Positions 11,592-22,489 of a stretch of 64,000 nt of DNA are shown here, one piece after another (the first letter of the stretch is position 1; every line of letters begins with the position of its first letter). The DNA comes from Hemerocallis citrina. Taxonomy: Eukaryota; Streptophyta; Magnoliopsida; Asparagales; Asphodelaceae. Both the position numbers and the translations under genes were made by a program. The DNA is taken from the NCBI GenBank assembly GCA_017893485.1, contig CM030362.1:1215929-1279928 (forward strand), in the 5' to 3' direction. The notes below the pieces were generated by a model, which saw only the letters and a list, made by a program, of their open reading frames with translations, did no database searches and was not told the origin of the DNA.

Positions 11592-11945
11592 TTATTACAC
11601 CCACATTTTTTTTTTGAAGAAAAGGTGGAGTATGACCACCCTATTTCATTAATAAGGGATTAATAAAACAACTCAGAGTACTGATCCAATTACAAGGTCC
11701 TACAAACATAACAAAAGTACATAAACTCTACCCCAAACATGGGGGGTGGGACAAAAGAATACCAGAAAGGCCGCAACATACATGCGACTAAACAAAATAC
11801 ATCACATCCCCCCAACAAACCCTGGGGCGGTGGGTGTCTATCAACAGTAACAGCTACGTTGGCTGTCAGTCAATCGTCGGACTGATCTCGACTTCCTCAT
11901 CATCAAAATCCTCAACCTGGAATACGTTTGATATCCTCCCCCTGG
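11592..11945 (-). mobile_element. Probable LINE/SINE 3' end, minus strand
   Basis: Read on the minus strand, this ends ...TTAATGAAATAGGGTGG followed by a short A-rich tail (complement of 11601-11612), which resembles retroposon 3' ends elsewhere in the window (42630, 37510). No coding sequence recognised. It abuts the truncated LTR at about 11946. Confidence 0.35.
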
Positions 11946-12464
11946 AACCAACTTAATTGAGTTTTAAAAAAAAACAAAACAAATGCTTTATAACCAGCCA
12001 GCACTGTTTGAAAAATTCAGAAAAACGAATTTACATTTTTGCCCCTCTAAATGGCAAATTTGCGAAAAGATCCCTTTTTATCAAAACTTGCAAAATAAAC
12101 CAAATTCATTAAAACAAAAAGTAAACTCTTTACCTCTGAGTTGACTAGGCACCATACCCAGTCCAAAAATCTGGAGTTTTTTACTCCAAGTGGTAATTTT
12201 GCATAAAAATCCATCTTTTTGTAATATTTGCAAATAGGTCAAATAATTATCAGAAAAATCCAAAAAATTCACAAATAATATTTAATAATAAATAATTAGT
12301 TTTCCCAAAATATTTTTTGATTTTGAACTCCCCAAAAAATTATTTGCACGTATTTTGCACGTGTAAAAAGATAAATTTTCAGAAAAATATTTATTAAATC
12401 ACCAAAAATTATTTTAATTCATTTATTAATCTTAAAAACATTATTTAAAATCTGGGGTATTACA
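11946..12464 (-). repeat. Truncated 3' LTR of the gag-only Ty3 element
   Basis: Colinear with 17640-18136. Both contain the 'gtttgaaaaattcagaaaaacg' block and both end ...CTGGGGTATTACA on the plus strand. The remaining roughly 3.1 kb of LTR is missing at the left. Confidence 0.85.
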
Positions 12465-12477
12465 TCACTCCCTCCTT
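12465..12477 (-). other. Polypurine tract of the Ty3 element
   Basis: Minus strand reads AAGGAGGGAGTGA, directly abutting the LTR start TGTAATACCCC: the plus-strand priming site used in reverse transcription. Confidence 0.8.
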
Positions 12478-13320
12478 AGAATAGTTCTGTCCTCATAACT
12501 ACTACTAATAGGGTCCAAACAAAAATAAGCAAAGGAATTGAAATCTCATAAATGGAAACATAGTTTAAGAAATACAATTACACAAGAGAATGTAATCTAA
12601 CAAAATAAATACCACCAACTCAAAGAGCACAATCATACAAAAGAATATAAAAAGGAACATAATCATACAAAAGTTTAGGAAAAACCTTCCGCATTGCGAT
12701 CCTTCGACTTCCAAGCAGCTTTTGCCACGGAACTCTGATAACTTGCCATCGGAACCATGCTGCAACAACCTCTGGATCTCTGCATCTAGCTTCTGACATT
12801 CCACAATCTGCCTCAACCTTCCGAGGATCAGTGGCCACTCCTCCTTAGAAAAGACATGACCAGGAAAAGCTACCTTAAGCTTGCAGTTCAATGAGATCAA
12901 TACCAAATAATCTCCCACCAATCTCGATATCATAGTGCTCGTAATATCGATCAGCAATCAATTCTTCTCTTATGGTGTTGCCACCGTCAAGGCTCCCCCT
13001 AGAAACACCTTAAGTTCCACACCTAAGACTTAAGCAAAAAAAAATTTGGGCGACACAAATGTATGCAAGAACCAATATCAAATAAAACTTTTTGTTTTTA
13101 TTCCATCAACCAAAACAAATTCTGTTACATGGAGAACGATGCTCAAATCTCCAATTCATTCTCAAACAAAGTTTTACTTAATACATAAATGAATGAATTC
13201 AAAATTCTTGTACACCCTGGATCACATCCCTAAGTTACCCGCATCCTCCTCAGTCAATGCGAACACTAGCCCCTACCTCTGAACTTTGCCTCAGCCTGCA
13301 CAATCTTTCTTCAATTGCGG
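12478..13320 (-). other. Internal non-gag remnant of the Ty3 element
   Basis: The only sizeable frame (12957 to 12565) encodes a 130-aa peptide that I cannot match to protease, RT or integrase. In complete relatives this is where about 3 kb of pol would lie, so the region looks deleted or replaced. Confidence 0.4.
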
Positions 13321-14246
13321 ACAGTTTGGTCTGAGATGCCCTTCACGACCACACTGATAACAAACCTGCACCTTCCGAGGCTTGGTGCATGCTGCCTGAT
13401 AATGACCTGCCTCTCCAGAGTTGAAACAGGTCACGCCTTGAACTACGGGTGCCTTCTGCTCTGGCCCACTGAACCTTCCCTGCTTTGCTGGGAACTCCTT
13501 CCCACTCTGACTATTAGCTGGCCTCTTGTGTTGTTCCAGGTATCCTGCTTCTTCTGGAACTGATCCATGTCCTCTTCTGTCATAGCTGCTCTCCTGATGC
13601 CCAATGGAATCATCCTTGACCTCAAATTCGGCCTCAAGCCCAGCTCGAATTTCTTGGCTTTCTTCACTTCATCCACAATCAGCTCCGGTGCATACCTTGA
13701 CAGTTGAGCGAACTTAGTCTCATATTCGTGCACTGTCAAATTGCCTTGTTGCAGATTCAAGAATTCCGTTGCCTTCCTATCCTGAATATCCAGGGGAAAG
13801 AAACGATCCCTGAATTCATCCAGAAAAGCCTCTTAAGTCACTTGCTGATCTCTGAGAGTCCTCTTCACTGACTGCCACCAGACGCCAGCATCTTTCTCTA
13901 ATTGTATCGTAGCCAATTTCACCTTATTGACTGTTGGAGTCTCCAGGACTTCAAAGATCATCTCCATTTGTCTAATCCAATCATTAGCCCTATCTGGATC
14001 AGACTGTCCCTCAAACACAGGTGGCTTCATCCACTTGAAGGACTCAACTTGCTTGATCGGATCGGCATTAACAAACACTGGTCCAGCTCCCTAATTCTAA
14101 TTCTGATTCTGCGCCATGCTAGCTGCCATGAATGTGTTCCAGGTCTGATACACCCTGGCAATCTCAGTCTCAAGATCAAGTTCTGCTCCATGGGAGCCTT
14201 CAGTCCCATCTCCATTACCACCATTCCTGGTCCTGGGTCCTGCCAT
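13321..14246 (-). pseudogene. Ty3-type gag (capsid and zinc knuckle), broken
   Basis: Starts at the ATG at 14246. The retrotransposon gag domain is visible in FKWMKPPVFEG, ANDWIRQMEMIFEVL and LEKDAGVWWQSV, then TKFAQLSRYAPELIVDE. A zinc knuckle CX2CX4HX4C (Cys-Tyr-Gln-Cys ... His ... Cys) lies at 13362-13321. Breaks: two in-frame TAG codons between the N-terminal part and the capsid part (about 14100-14085), a TAA at 13833-13835, and a stop near 13443 before the knuckle. Packages element RNA in functional relatives; this copy cannot make full-length Gag. Confidence 0.85.
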
Positions 14247-14463
14247 TCTGCTAAATACTGCAAAATGAGGGTAGAGTTAGAGCATCACAACATAATTCAC
14301 ATTCAAATCAATACCTCGAGGCAAAACCTAAGTCATACCCCAAACCAAAACATCATGTTCTAACTCTATGTGATACTCACACTCTGATGTCCACGCCCAG
14401 GTACTCACGCTCTAGTGTCCACACCTAGGTTTATTTTTACACCATGTTTATTATTACTATTGA

Positions 14464-14480
14464 AGCATACTCTGATACCA
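14464..14480 (-). other. Primer-binding site (initiator tRNA-Met)
   Basis: Minus strand TGGTATCAGAGTATGCT, complementary to the 3' end of initiator tRNA-Met over the first 11-12 bases, five bases inside the LTR end at 14486. Confidence 0.85.
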
Positions 14481-14485
14481 ATCTC

Positions 14486-17400
14486 TGTAGCGCCTCGAAT
14501 TTTCAATATGATATCTCAGAAATACGTGGCACAATTCTCAGCATCAACTTCAATTGCAATAGTAAACATAGCAAAAAACACAGATAACTTTTATTTCAAC
14601 TTTTATTACATCACTTGTTTATAAAACACAACGGAATACAAAACACCTTGAATTACAATCTTTCTTTTACAACACTTTCTTTTACAATTCACATAAGCTC
14701 TACATTCTAGCACAAGCATCCAAATCCCAAGCTATAAATACCTACCTGTAAAATACGAGGCTAGAGATAATCCTAACCCCCAAAACTACTTGGGTCAGTC
14801 ATAATGGTGTGAGTGACATTAAAAAAAACAATATAAATAAAACATAAGGCATAGAGTCATAACAACATGTATTAACAGTAAGAATAAATGAAATAAGAAA
14901 TAGCAATAAATAAAACAAGAAAACATCAAGGAATATGAAATAGTAAATAGTAAAGCATGAAAACAACAAGTGAAACTAGACTAAGTGTCAAGTGTAGGAA
15001 AACAGAAAAAAAAACAACATGCATAAAACCAAGTCAAGAAAACACAATGCTAAATGATGACTCTCTAATGCATACTTGTCGGATTCTATGCATTCCATAC
15101 TACATAGGTCTGGTGCAAGCCCTTATCGTTCTCCACTTTATAGGGTTAGATCCCTCGTTATGCAACTAATCCTACTACGGTGATGGAAACAAGATCCAGA
15201 ATACTCCGTGAATATGCACCACAGCCCTCGACGCACAAGTATTATGTAAGAATGGCTCTAAAACTGGAGAATCACCTCCCGACCGTGTACCCCACGAATA
15301 GGCCTGCGAGGTCCTCGACGTGCAGATACACCGAGTACATCCCACGAATAGGCCCGCCGACCCTCGACACACGAATGCACCCTGCATGCTCCATGAATAG
15401 GCCTGCAGACCCTCAACACGTGAACATACAAATGCCCTCTCGAGACAGGACAACAAATAGTCCTGAAACGCATCCGTTGGACTAACAGACCAAGAGCATA
15501 TACTTATGTTTTTCAAATTCCATCACATCTCCACTAGTGTATGTCCTTAAGTTAGTTATTATTAAAACACAAAAATTCTCATCTCTAGAGTTAGTGTATC
15601 CTGCCGGACTTAAATCCACAAAACAAACCCAAGACCCCACAGGTCTAAATCCACAAATTTCATCTGCCGGTTCACAGGACTCCCACTTAATTTCTAGAGA
15701 AAACACAACTCATCCATCAAGACTAAAACTTTCAATAAAACTCACAAATCCATCGTCAAAACGATTATATGAAGAAACTTCTTAAATCAACAAAAATCCA
15801 AATCTTATATAAAATTTCAGAATCCTAATAAATATTAAATCTATTAAATAATCGAAAATCATATTTTTAAGTTGTAGAATATCACAAAACGTCAATTCCT
15901 TTGAAAATACGTATAACTCAAATAAGGTCCAAAAGAATACATTTAAAGCTCCAATATAAATCTCTGTAAAACATTTTTAATCTGTAGCAAAATATATTTT
16001 AAAACAATATAATACTGAGGGATCAATCGTTCAAAAGAAGCATAAGAAAACTCAAGAAAACATCAGTTAGAGCGGTAGCAGTCGACTTCATAGGGTGGTC
16101 AGTCGACTGTCCCGCGTGAAATCCAAACTCAAGAAATCTATCAATAGAGCAGTGACAGTCGACTGCATACTGTAGCCAGTCGATTGTCCCGCGTAAAATC
16201 CAAAGCTTTAAGAAAACATAAATCAGAGCAGTGGCAGTCGACTGTGAAAAGGGGTCAGTCGACTGTCCTGCACGAAAATTCAAAACTCCAAGAAAACACT
16301 GCAGCCAGGTTCGCGACGGTCGACTGTCGAAACTTACCAGTCGACTGTCACACATACAGACTGCAGTTTTGGGTTTGTGCATGTTTTAAACCGATACACG
16401 ATTCCACTTTGTAAAATCACAAATTTGAAGAACTAATTTCCTGAGATGATTAATTTTAACTTGTATAACATATATGAGTTACACTTCAAAATATATCAAG
16501 ATCTCAAAATAGGAGTTTTTCACAAAATCCTTCAAAACAACATCTTATATACATATATGTTTAGATAGAGTTTAAGCATCCAATTTAGCATCAGAAATTC
16601 ACCAAATAAAAGTAATAGGTTGTTTAAACCATATTAGGACAAAGCAATTGGAAATCCAACAAAACTCCATCAAAATTCACAACTCTCAAAATAGTGGATT
16701 AAGAATGTGAAGGTGTGTGTATGTGTGTTTGTGTGATTGTGCATCAGTTGATCATTGTGAATCATTGTATAAATGTAGTATATTGTTCCAAACAACCTCA
16801 GTGTCAAATAACCCAGATCCAAATCAAGATTTTCACAAAAATGCATCAAAACAACCTTCGGCCTGCACACTACAGACCCGAAGGCAAAACCTTTCTCTTT
16901 ACATCAAAACTTAATCTTTTTGATCCAAAAATCGTTCTATAACTTGTTATACACATACCCAATCACTTACATCAATTACTCATGAACATATACACTCACA
17001 ACATGCAAATAATCAAATTTTTAACCATCGAAACATCTATAACAAAACCACATATGCCTACACACAGTAGGGTTCATCTTTAATCAAATTTTGTTTACTT
17101 TTATGCAACAATCAACATACAATCTTCTTATAACAATTAAAACAGCAAGTATATGAAGGAAAATGACCTACTCATGATTTCTATTAGATTCTTAACAAAT
17201 CTCAAGCCATCTATATGTAATTTAAATCATCAAAGCATAGGTTTCATGAAAAGATTCAATTTTTATTTCATCTACTCATCAAAAATGCATTATATCTTCA
17301 TCCAAACCCTAATATACTTTCTAATAGATAAATCATCACATACGACATGCATAGAACAAAAGAAAATAAAAATATGTCACTCACCTCTTTGAAGATTCAA

Positions 17401-18136
17401 CCGAAGAAAAAATAAAGAATAAGAGAAATCCTCCTTCGCAAGAAAACCAAGAATCCTCGCTTGAAAACTCCAAGAAAATAGCAATAATAAAAATCCTTGT
17501 GTAGCACGGCAAGAGACGGCTGCACCCACTCTTATATAGGCCGAAAATAATAAGTTTAGAGTTTTGTAAATAGATTTGCAAAATACATCTTTTAAATATA
17601 TCCTTCTATATATAAATCTTTATACTTGGAAACCAAATAAAACCAACTTAATTAAGTTTTAAAAAAAACAAAACAAACACTTTATAACCAGCCGGCAATG
17701 TTTGAAAAATTCAGAAAAACGAATTTACACTTTTACCCCTCTGAATGGTAAATTTGCGAAAAGATCATTTTTTATCAAAACTTGCAAAACAAACCAAATT
17801 CATTAAAACAAAAAGTAAACTCTTTACCTTTGAGTTGGCTAAGCACCATACCTAGTCCAAAAATCCAAAATCTGGAGTTTTTTACTCCAAGTGGTAATTT
17901 TGCACAAAAATCCATCTTTTTGTAATATTTGCAAATAGGTCAAATAATTATCAGAAAAATCCAGAAAATTTACAAATAATATTTAATAATAAATAATTAG
18001 TTTCCCCAAAATTCCCAAGAAATTATTTGCACGCGTAAAAAAATAAATTTTCAGAAAAATATTTATTAAATTACCAAAAATCATTTTAATTCATTTATTA
18101 ATCTTAAAAATTTTATTTAAAATCTGGGGTATTACA
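14486..18136 (-). repeat. 5' LTR (3.65 kb) of the Ty3 element
   Basis: On the minus strand it runs TGTAATACCCCAG ... AATTCGAGGCGCTACA. The same family is present as a plus-strand solo LTR at 38132-42580 and as a fragment at 53545-53760. Inside are a degenerate roughly 60-bp repeat block at 15190-15480 and an array of paired CAGTCGACTG palindromes at 16079-16347. No gene inside is convincing. Confidence 0.85.
16079..16347. repeat. Array of four palindrome pairs (CAGTCGACTG) in the Ty3 LTR
   Basis: GTCGAC cores start at 16081, 16102; 16158, 16179 (second one GTCGAT); 16237, 16258; 16319, 16340. Each pair is spaced exactly 21 bp and successive pairs start 77, 79 and 82 bp apart. Each pair is followed by 'tcccgcg'-like or 'tcctgca'-like sequence. 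The sequence between the two palindromes of a pair differs in every pair. Confidence 0.9.
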
Positions 18137-19190
18137 GTTTGCAGAGATTATCTTCGGGCTGTTTCTCGCTTGTTCCCCTAGCTACGATCTCTACTGGCTT
18201 TTATTGGTGGCTGGTGGTATCTGGGTTTGGCGCTGTTTTGGCTTTTGATTTTTGTGCTGGTGGTTGGAGCTCCTTTGTTTTGTTCTTTTTATGGTTTTGC
18301 ATCGTACCTTGTTGGGGATGTGTTCATATGGGATCCTAGCTTTACTTTGTTGCTTACTACCTCGCTTTATCTTAATTAATTTTGTTCTATTATTCTTGGG
18401 CTGCCTCTCTTGAGGAGGTTGTTATTACCTAACTCCTTATCTATCGGTTTTTCTGTTTACTATTTTGTTCTCTTATTGTTCATCTCGATTTTTGTGTGTT
18501 TTGGCTTGTTTGTTTCTCTGAAGCCTGGGGGTGATACCCTTCCCTTGATGGTCGACCTAGTGTGGCAAACTTCGCCTGTTGTTCGGCTTTAGCTCAGCCA
18601 CTCGACCCAGCCACCTGGGTTGTAGCCCTTTCTTTTGTTAGTTGGGGCGAGCATCAGTCTCTGATGCAGTCGTACCCCATACTTCACCTTTTTCCTTTCT
18701 TTGTGGTTCCTCTGCTCGTCTGGGTGACTGCTTGGATTTTTGAGTTGCAAAGTAGGTCATATTGCCTCTTTGCGTGTTTTTTTAGTTGTCTTGGGTGCTG
18801 TCAGGCCTTCGGTGATGTTTTAGGGGTGGTCTTGGCTCTTGCGATTCTCAGTTTTTGCCGTTGATGGACCAGCTTTCGTCTGTGTCTCCGAGCCACTCTT
18901 CTGTGCCGATGTCGTGTGTTGCTGAACCTTGAGCTGCTGCCCTCCTTGTCGTCCTCTTGCACCTAGCTTGGTGGCCTATTTTGTGTTGTTGTTGCTACTA
19001 TTGTTCGCAGGCTAATCCTTCATTAGCATTGTTCCTGTGTTATGTTTGCTTTTTGTGCGGATATGTTTGGGTTACTTTCAGTTTACCCTTTTGTAAACTG
19101 TTTTTACCGTATTGTTCTTGTAGTTTAATATAATTGTTTCTGGGTTGGAGCCTTAGGCTCTATCCTGTTTCTTAAAAAAAAAAGAAAAAA
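18137..19190 (+). mobile_element. LINE 3' region with poly(A) tail
   Basis: T/G-rich non-coding sequence ending 'ggagccttaggctctatcctgtttctt' in effect and then an A-rich tail (about 19173-19190), the usual 3' end of plant L1-type LINEs. No reverse-transcriptase motif remains; the 5' side is cut by the LTR element at 18136. Small frames here are not convincing proteins. Confidence 0.6.
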
Positions 19191-19830
19191 AAGTGGCCTA
19201 TTTGTTGGGGGGCACAATGTCGTCCATCAAAGGAATATACATCCCTCCTCTAGTGTGTATCCTCTTCCGTCTGTCATCTTCAACTCATTTGTTTTCTCAC
19301 CCCTTACTTCACAAGTCTTGTCAATCTTCGTTCTCACATAACAACACGAGGCAAACTTATAAGTAGAAATCATAACTTCACAAATCTTATCAACATTCGT
19401 TCCCACACGACGATATGATGCAAATTTGTAAGTAGAAACCATCTCCTTCTCGGAGCAAACTTGAGAATAACTAACCGAATCAAATGAACAACCAGAATTC
19501 CATATAAAGAATTTGAAACAAAAACACTGTTTAAGTCATCACTTGATTCAGCGACACTGGATTTAGCGTCCTTTTGATTCAACCACTTGCAACAGCCTCT
19601 CATGTAATGCTCAATCCCTTTGCACTGGTGGCCACGGACCTTACCACTACATACACTTTTCCTTCCATTCGAATTACAATCCACCTTCAAGCAACTCATA
19701 GAAGTTGACGCCGATTTCTGACTCTCCTTCCTAAGTACACCATCCTCCAACCCGTTGATCATACCTGCTATGAAAAACTTCTCCTTGGTAGATTTCTCAT
19801 CTAGCATGGTTATTGATATGGCTAAAAATA
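19191..19830 (-). other. Unassigned region with one 166-aa frame
   Basis: The frame 19870-19370 (minus) contains a Lys/Ser-rich segment with several Cys (GKVRGHQCKGIEHYMRGC). I recognise no family. It may be a decayed transposon or gene fragment. Short duplicated blocks (caaacttataagtagaaa and caaatttgtaagtagaaa, near 19351 and 19422) lie inside it. Confidence 0.3.
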
Positions 19831-20510
19831 GGATTAAATCGGGACCGTTCACATCGGACGCGAATCTCAAAGCTCAGGGGTAAAACGGTAATTTCACCTA
19901 CCAGCGGGTCCGAAGCGGGTACTGGGTCTCCTTCTCACAGATCCAATAACCCGCAAACGGATCCACTCCAACTGGTACGGTCCCGACCCAAGACAAACCC
20001 AGATCAGCAAGAGGAAAATCAGGGTTACTGATTTGACCAAATCAACATGTCTGATTTGCTCTCACCGGAAATTAGGGGATCAGTTTCCTAAACTGATTAA
20101 GAGGATTTTACTCCTATCACAGGAAATCAAATCTCTAATCAGATCCCTAATTAACTCTCCCATGGCGACTATAAATACCTCCTACCCACCACTGTGACCA
20201 GGTTAATCAATCTTTTACCTGCTTAAGCTATTTTTTAATCTCTTCTGGTTACTGACAAGAGCGTCGGAGGGTGCGTCGCCGGGATCAACCCCGGTGTTTC
20301 GCACTTTCCTTGCAGGTGCACGGCGGGAGCTCAACTGCCCAACTCAGACGAACAGGTTCGGATCTGCTATTCAGGTTTTTCCACGAACCCACAAATTCTA
20401 TCTGTTTACCGCCACACCAGAATCAGCGGTAACAGTTATCATGTTGGATGGATTGGTGGTGAATATATCGAGTTGGAAACCTTTAGATCATCTGCGTTGA
20501 ACGCCCTCAG
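19831..20510 (+). repeat. Probable LTR fragment of an unclassified retrotransposon
   Basis: It has the look of an LTR U3/R region: CTATAAATACCTCC near 20169, then a segment 'gcgtcggagggtgcgtcgccgg' followed by 'tttccttgcaggtgcac' near 20261-20322, a combination I associate with Ty3 LTRs. No matching second LTR, PBS or coding region is in the window, so the assignment is tentative. Confidence 0.35.
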
Positions 20511-20648
20511 TTCAGATAACTCCATATTGAACTCTACTACATGATCTAGAAGAACGGTACTTTCCTACATTGAGAAATCCTACAACTTCCCTTTCTGATG
20601 CATCCGACCCTGTAATGACGATCCCGAGTAGTCAGTTCTGAATCTTGC

Positions 20649-20891
20649 TCAAAGACTCGCCGCGCTTCTCCTACACCTGACTTCGCTCACCGAATACATA
20701 CGGATTAAACTCAAGGCTTCAGAATAAATCTCCTCACAATTCTCCTGCTTTGTGCCGATTAGTCTCCTTTTATCTCCTTCTAGGACTAGATCCAGGTCCT
20801 GTTGAACCGATGCTTTATGCATCTCCTCCTTCAAGAGATCAAAGTTGATTTTACCTTTGAACTGCTTAATTTTCGTGATCTGATCTGTCAT
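20649..20891 (-). pseudogene. Ty1/copia-type gag N-terminus, truncated
   Basis: From the ATG at 20891 the frame reads like copia Gag N-termini: ITKIKQFKGKINFDLLKEEM, then VQQDLDLVLEG and a stretch ending EALSLIRMYSVSEV. It loses homology after about 65 residues and stops. It lies 38 bp downstream (minus strand) of a tRNA-Met PBS and LTR. Only this stub of the internal region remains. Confidence 0.75.
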
Positions 20892-20928
20892 CTTCTCCAA
20901 GGAACTCGAACAAACCCTTGAACCCGAA

Positions 20929-20940
20929 GCTCTGATACCA
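20929..20940 (-). other. Primer-binding site of the copia fragment
   Basis: Minus strand TGGTATCAGAGC, the canonical initiator-tRNA-Met PBS, directly inside the short LTR. Confidence 0.85.
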
Positions 20941-20941
20941 T

Positions 20942-21156
20942 TGGTTGCGGTTCGGGTCGAGGGAGAGGAAGAAGTGGACCGTCCCCCTCTCGTGAACTCC
21001 TGCATAGTAGAACGGTCGACCACACCCCATGATCGATTGACCGCAACCTGTTGTTAACTGTTTTCCCTTACTTCCACTTCGTCTCTGATCGTTTCAATTC
21101 CTCCATCGTCTCATCGTCTTTTTATCCAACATAGCATGCAAGACATAAACCCAACA
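20942..21156 (-). repeat. Short copia LTR (about 215 bp)
   Basis: On the minus strand it begins TGTTGGGTTTATG at 21156 and ends CCGCAACCA at 20942, next to the PBS. It contains a GGTCGACC core near 21012-21019 with a second ...TTGACC about 22 bp on, reminiscent of the palindrome pairs elsewhere. Confidence 0.65.
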
Positions 21157-21377
21157 GCTATAGCTACACCATCTGCCCCTTCCATTCCAAGCCATTCTGG
21201 TATTTCTTCTTCTTGTTTGATAAATAATTTGAGCGTTTTGTAGTTGAAGTAGTTTGGAGGTTATATAATTTGAGTATCTTTAGACTTTGTATGTGATATA
21301 CAATGGTGATATGAGATTAATCAATATTGAATTTTTTTTTTGTTTCATTTTCAATCGATACACGGCTAACCATTACT

Positions 21378-22340
21378 TCAACTGAACCTCCTTCGTACAA
21401 AATCCGCAATGTCAACAACGACCTGCTTCGCCTCCGGCAAATCCACGAACATTTGGAACGCATGAAACGCATTCGCATAATCCGCAACCTCCACTTCCAC
21501 CCCCACCCCCTTCAACCCATCCACATACCACCTCTCCCTATCCTGCAGCGTATCCATCCCTCCAATCACCACCATCGTCGCCGGAAACCCACTCCAGTTT
21601 TCTTTATCCGCACCGGAACCCGGCCCAAACACGTTCGCCGCCTCATGATCCAAACCCGACCCCACCGGCAAGAACGACCTCCACATCCACTTCTTCCTCT
21701 CCCTCGACCCGAACGGCACCCCCTCCAACCTCCTCTCCGATTCCGTCTCCTCTTCCCCGCCGAAAAACGGCTGAATTAAAACCAATCCGGTTAAGGTCAC
21801 TTTGTTGAACGATGACGTCAGCGACATGCGGGCCACGTGGTGGGCGATGTTGCCGCCGGCGCTGTCGCCGGCGAGGAAAACGGCAGAGAGATCGGGGATG
21901 AGGTCGGCGGAGTCGAGATAGTGGAGGACTTCGAGGCCGTCGTCGTAGGGGGCGGGGTGTCGGTGCTCGGGGGCGAGGCGGTAGTCGACGGAGATGACGT
22001 GGCAGGGGATTTGGCCGGAGATGCGCCGGCAGAAGGAGTCGAAGGGGCGGGAGAAAGCGGAGTTTGTGACGAAGCCACCGCCGTGGAAGTAGACGAGGAC
22101 GGGGATGGCGTCAGGTGAGTGGGAGGGGGAGAAGAGGCGGATCTTGAGGTTGTGGGAAGGGTTGACGGTGTGGTCGTAGGTGGATACGCCGTTGACCGGG
22201 GTGGGGTTGGGTGCGGCTTTGAAGTCGAGGAGGGAGAGCAGACGGCGGTTGACTGTACCGTCACGGCGGCTTGCGGCGTTGTTGATGGCGTTGACGGCGG
22301 TTGACACGATTCTGGCCTTGAGTGGGATAGATGAGGGCAT
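21378..22340 (-). CDS. Carboxylesterase, CXE18-like (alpha/beta hydrolase)
   Basis: Intronless 320-aa protein from the ATG at 22340. An in-frame extension to 22562 adds 74 aa unlike the family and is rejected as leader. It is a soluble esterase of the plant CXE/HSL-like family that hydrolyses small ester substrates; the natural substrate is unknown. The oxyanion loop HGGG is at 86-89, nucleophile Ser160 in GDSAGG, acid Asp263 in GGMDTLQDR and His293 in NAFHAF: a complete triad. The GID1 gibberellin receptor is related but replaces the catalytic His; here His is present, so an enzyme is likelier. A close paralogue lies at 28682-29680. The coding region is GC-rich against AT-rich flanks. Confidence 0.93.
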   Translation of the reverse strand: MPSSIPLKARIVSTAVNAINNAASRRDGTVNRRLLSLLDFKAAPNPTPVNGVSTYDHTVNPSHNLKIRLFSPSHSPDAIPVLVYFHGGGFVTNSAFSRPFDSFCRRISGQIPCHVISVDYRLAPEHRHPAPYDDGLEVLHYLDSADLIPDLSAVFLAGDSAGGNIAHHVARMSLTSSFNKVTLTGLVLIQPFFGGEEETESERRLEGVPFGSRERKKWMWRSFLPVGSGLDHEAANVFGPGSGADKENWSGFPATMVVIGGMDTLQDRERWYVDGLKGVGVEVEVADYANAFHAFQMFVDLPEAKQVVVDIADFVRRRFS

Positions 22341-22489
22341 TTTGGATAATGTGTATTTTTCTGACAATTCTTTTTTCCTCCTTGCAAGACGCCCACTAAA
22401 TAACAGACGATGTGGGCCAATTTTATTAATTTTTCTATAGGTGGGCCAAAACTGATATGGACCTAACCCATAACTTTGATGATATATAT

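Larger units (their letters stand above)
11946..18136 (-). mobile_element. Ty3-like LTR retrotransposon, gag-only derivative with very long LTR
   Basis: Read on the minus strand: complete 5' LTR (18136 to 14486), PBS, decayed gag, a short non-gag stretch, PPT (complement of 12465-12477) and a 3' LTR truncated after about 520 bp (12464 to 11946). The LTR copies share TGTAATACCCC...; PBS is TGGTATCAGAGTATGC. Protease, RT, RNase H and integrase are all absent: the internal region is only about 2.0 kb. This resembles gag-only, long-LTR elements (LARD / TR-GAG type) of the Tekay/Del-like group, judging by LTR ends and gag. The base after the LTR at 18137 is already LINE-like sequence; a 5-bp TSD cannot be tested because the left LTR is broken. 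Confidence 0.85.

Noticed and set aside
16079..16347. CRISPR-like array (palindromic repeats with variable spacers)
   Set aside because: Plant nuclear context, repeats of only 10 bp, spacers of 10-11 bp and no cas genes; described instead as paired palindromes.
21818..22420. Long frames overlapping the first esterase in other frames and on the opposite strand
   Set aside because: Shadow frames caused by high GC at third positions of the real gene; no homology.
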